Assembly: GCA_018971405.1 (NCBI GenBank)
Contig: JAGXAX010000101.1
Location: 1-5,805, forward strand
Source: Alphaproteobacteria bacterium
GTDB lineage: Bacteria > Pseudomonadota > Alphaproteobacteria > Micavibrionales > UBA2020
DNA length: 5,805 bases
Direction of reading: 5' to 3'
The notes under the pieces are model-generated. The model was not told where the DNA came from and searched no databases. It worked only from the letters and a program-made list of their open reading frames with translations. A program made the position numbers and the translations under genes. Shown in pieces: positions 4,583 through 5,805 of this stretch (its first letter is position 1; every line of letters begins with the position of its first letter).

Positions 4583-5805
4583 TTAGAATCGAGTGCCGAA
4601 GGTGAACCTGAGCTGCTGGACCTTGTCGTAGCTTTCTTTTTTGAGGGGCTTGCCGAAATCGACGCTCAGCGGCCCCATGGGAGACTGCCACGAGAAGCCG
4701 AAGCCTGCGGAAACGCGCGGGCTGCTGGAATCCTGTATCCCCGCGCCCGTCTCGTCGAGCGACCAGAGGCTGCCGACATCGGTGAAGGCGTGCGCCGTGA
4801 CGCCGAGATCCGCGGGCAGCCCCGTCGGAAACTGGAGTTGCAGCGAGCCGCGGTAGTAGCGGTTGCCGCCGAGGGCGTCCTCGCTGGCGAAATCGCGCGG
4901 GCCGATGCCGGCGTCCGCGAAGCCGCGCAGCGTATCGCCGCCGATGAAGAAACGCTCGTTGATGCGCACGGTCTTGCCGGCATAGCCGTGGACATAGCCG
5001 GTATCCCCGAGCAGGCTCAGGATCCACTGGTCGGTGATCGGGTAATAGTACGTTCCACCCGTGTCGAATTTATAATAGCGCGCGTCGCCGCCGGGGACGG
5101 CGGCTTCCGTCAGGAAGTGGGCGATATAGCCCGACGTGGGCTCGATCTTGCTGTCGCGCGTGTCATACGTCAGGGTTTGCGAGACGGCGGCGGTCGTATA
5201 GCGCCCCGCCTGCTCCTGAATGTAGGTGGAGGCGTTCGAGGCGATGCCGGTGACGTTGTCGTCCTCCCACCTGATGTCGAGGTCCTGCCGCAGCTTTTCG
5301 GACAGCGGATAGCCGAAGCGCAGGCCGCCGCCCACCTTGTGGTAATTGTAGGAGCTTTGCGTCTGCAAATCCTGCGTGATGTCGAAGAGGTCTATGCCGC
5401 CCGTCATGTTGCGGTCCATGAAATAGGGATCGGTATAGCTGAAGTCGAACTGCGTCAGTTTCGCCGCCAGCATCGCCGAGAGCGAAACCTGCCGTCCCGT
5501 GCCGAGGAAGTTGTTTTCCTTGATGGTGAAGTCGGCCAGAGGCCCGTCCGTCGTGGAATAGCCGCCGCCGATTGACAGCTCGCCGGTGGATTTTTCCGTC
5601 ACGTTGACGTTGACGTCGGTCTCGCCCGGGGTATTGCCGGGAGCGGCCTTGACGTCGACCTTGCCGAAGTAGCCGAGGTTCTTGATCTGCGTTTCGGACT
5701 GCTTGAGCTTGCTCCGGTTGAAAGGGTCGCCCTCCACCAGCAGCATCTGGCGGCGGATGACGGAATCTTCCGTCCGGGTATTGCCGCTAATATTGATATC
5801 GTGGA
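4583..5805 (-). CDS. bamA: Outer membrane assembly factor BamA, C-terminal 407 codons (5' part beyond the right edge)
   Basis: BamA is the Omp85 core of the BAM complex and folds beta-barrel proteins into the outer membrane. The visible part begins HDINISGNTRTEDSVIRRQM, the start of the last POTRA domain (POTRA5 by the E. coli count, fragment residues about 1-74, also showing LLVEGDPFN and the conserved NLGYFGKV). The 16-stranded barrel follows (about 75-406). Diagnostic segments are NNFLGTGRQ, YTDPYFMDR, the YDTRDS strand, and FFIGGDTLRGFADAGIGPRD. The LRGF at 4930-4919 is the conserved loop-6 (V/L)RGF motif of Omp85 proteins. The protein ends FTFGTRF, with the terminal Phe typical of barrel proteins that are themselves BAM substrates. 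The barrel is shorter than in E. coli, chiefly because the loop-6 region is compact. The signal peptide and first four POTRA domains lie outside the window. Genes encoding its client chaperone (skp) and lipid A enzymes follow directly. Confidence 0.97.
   Translation of the reverse strand, partial: HDINISGNTRTEDSVIRRQMLLVEGDPFNRSKLKQSETQIKNLGYFGKVDVKAAPGNTPGETDVNVNVTEKSTGELSIGGGYSTTDGPLADFTIKENNFLGTGRQVSLSAMLAAKLTQFDFSYTDPYFMDRNMTGGIDLFDITQDLQTQSSYNYHKVGGGLRFGYPLSEKLRQDLDIRWEDDNVTGIASNASTYIQEQAGRYTTAAVSQTLTYDTRDSKIEPTSGYIAHFLTEAAVPGGDARYYKFDTGGTYYYPITDQWILSLLGDTGYVHGYAGKTVRINERFFIGGDTLRGFADAGIGPRDFASEDALGGNRYYRGSLQLQFPTGLPADLGVTAHAFTDVGSLWSLDETGAGIQDSSSPRVSAGFGFSWQSPMGPLSVDFGKPLKKESYDKVQQLRFTFGTRF

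Noticed and set aside
3660..4586. 308-codon plus-strand open frame with hydrophobic stretches opposite skp and lpxD
   Set aside because: The Leu/Phe-rich part is the complement of the Lys/Glu-rich Skp coiled coil (AAG and GAA reversed), not a membrane protein; it also spans two real genes and their spacer.
4548..5027. Long upstream extension of the skp frame into bamA
   Set aside because: The extra residues are an Arg-rich alternate-frame reading of bamA, and the signal peptide and ribosome site both fix the start at 4547.
4559..5575. 338-codon open frame on the plus strand opposite bamA
   Set aside because: It is the antisense of a firmly identified bamA frame. The translation is rich in Arg, Ala, Val and Asp with no domain pattern, as expected from the complement of GC-rich codons.

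Overview
The window holds one continuous block of seven genes, all on the minus strand, so transcription runs from high to low coordinates. In transcription order they are bamA (3' part only), skp/ompH, lpxD, fabZ, lpxA, lpxI and lpxB (5' part only). This is the conserved outer-membrane-biogenesis and lipid A cluster. The order, and especially LpxI sitting between lpxA and lpxB, is the arrangement known from Alphaproteobacteria such as Caulobacter. I infer a GC-rich alphaproteobacterium and cannot name a genus from the sequence.

Layout: 5805-4583 is the last POTRA domain and the beta-barrel of BamA, ending in Phe. After 35 bases comes the periplasmic chaperone Skp (4547-3951), with a clear signal peptide. 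After 22 bases comes LpxD (3928-2897). It overlaps fabZ (2900-2448) by ATGA, and fabZ overlaps lpxA (2451-1657) by ATGA. Then follows the only sizeable break, 89 bases (1656-1568) at 34% GC. It contains a consensus extended -10 element and two short palindromes, and an interrupted palindrome covers the lpxA stop codon just upstream. lpxI (1567-752) has no recognisable Shine-Dalgarno sequence and overlaps lpxB (755 to beyond base 1) by ATGA. There is no gene-free stretch above 300 bases, and I see no RNA gene, mobile element or CRISPR array.

How the genes work together: LpxA acylates UDP-GlcNAc, LpxD adds the second acyl chain, LpxI cleaves the UDP-diacylglucosamine, and LpxB condenses the products to the lipid A disaccharide. 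The deacetylase LpxC, which acts between LpxA and LpxD, is not in the window. FabZ makes enoyl-ACP from the same 3-hydroxyacyl-ACP pool that LpxA and LpxD consume. Skp delivers unfolded outer-membrane proteins and BamA inserts them. The cluster therefore couples the lipid and protein sides of outer-membrane assembly.

I found no undescribed biological system here. The second-look items are regulatory: the AT-rich lpxA-lpxI gap with its possible internal promoter and operator-like palindrome, the uneven use of Shine-Dalgarno sites at overlapping starts, and an A7 run at the end of lpxD where a -1 slip would lead directly into the fabZ frame.
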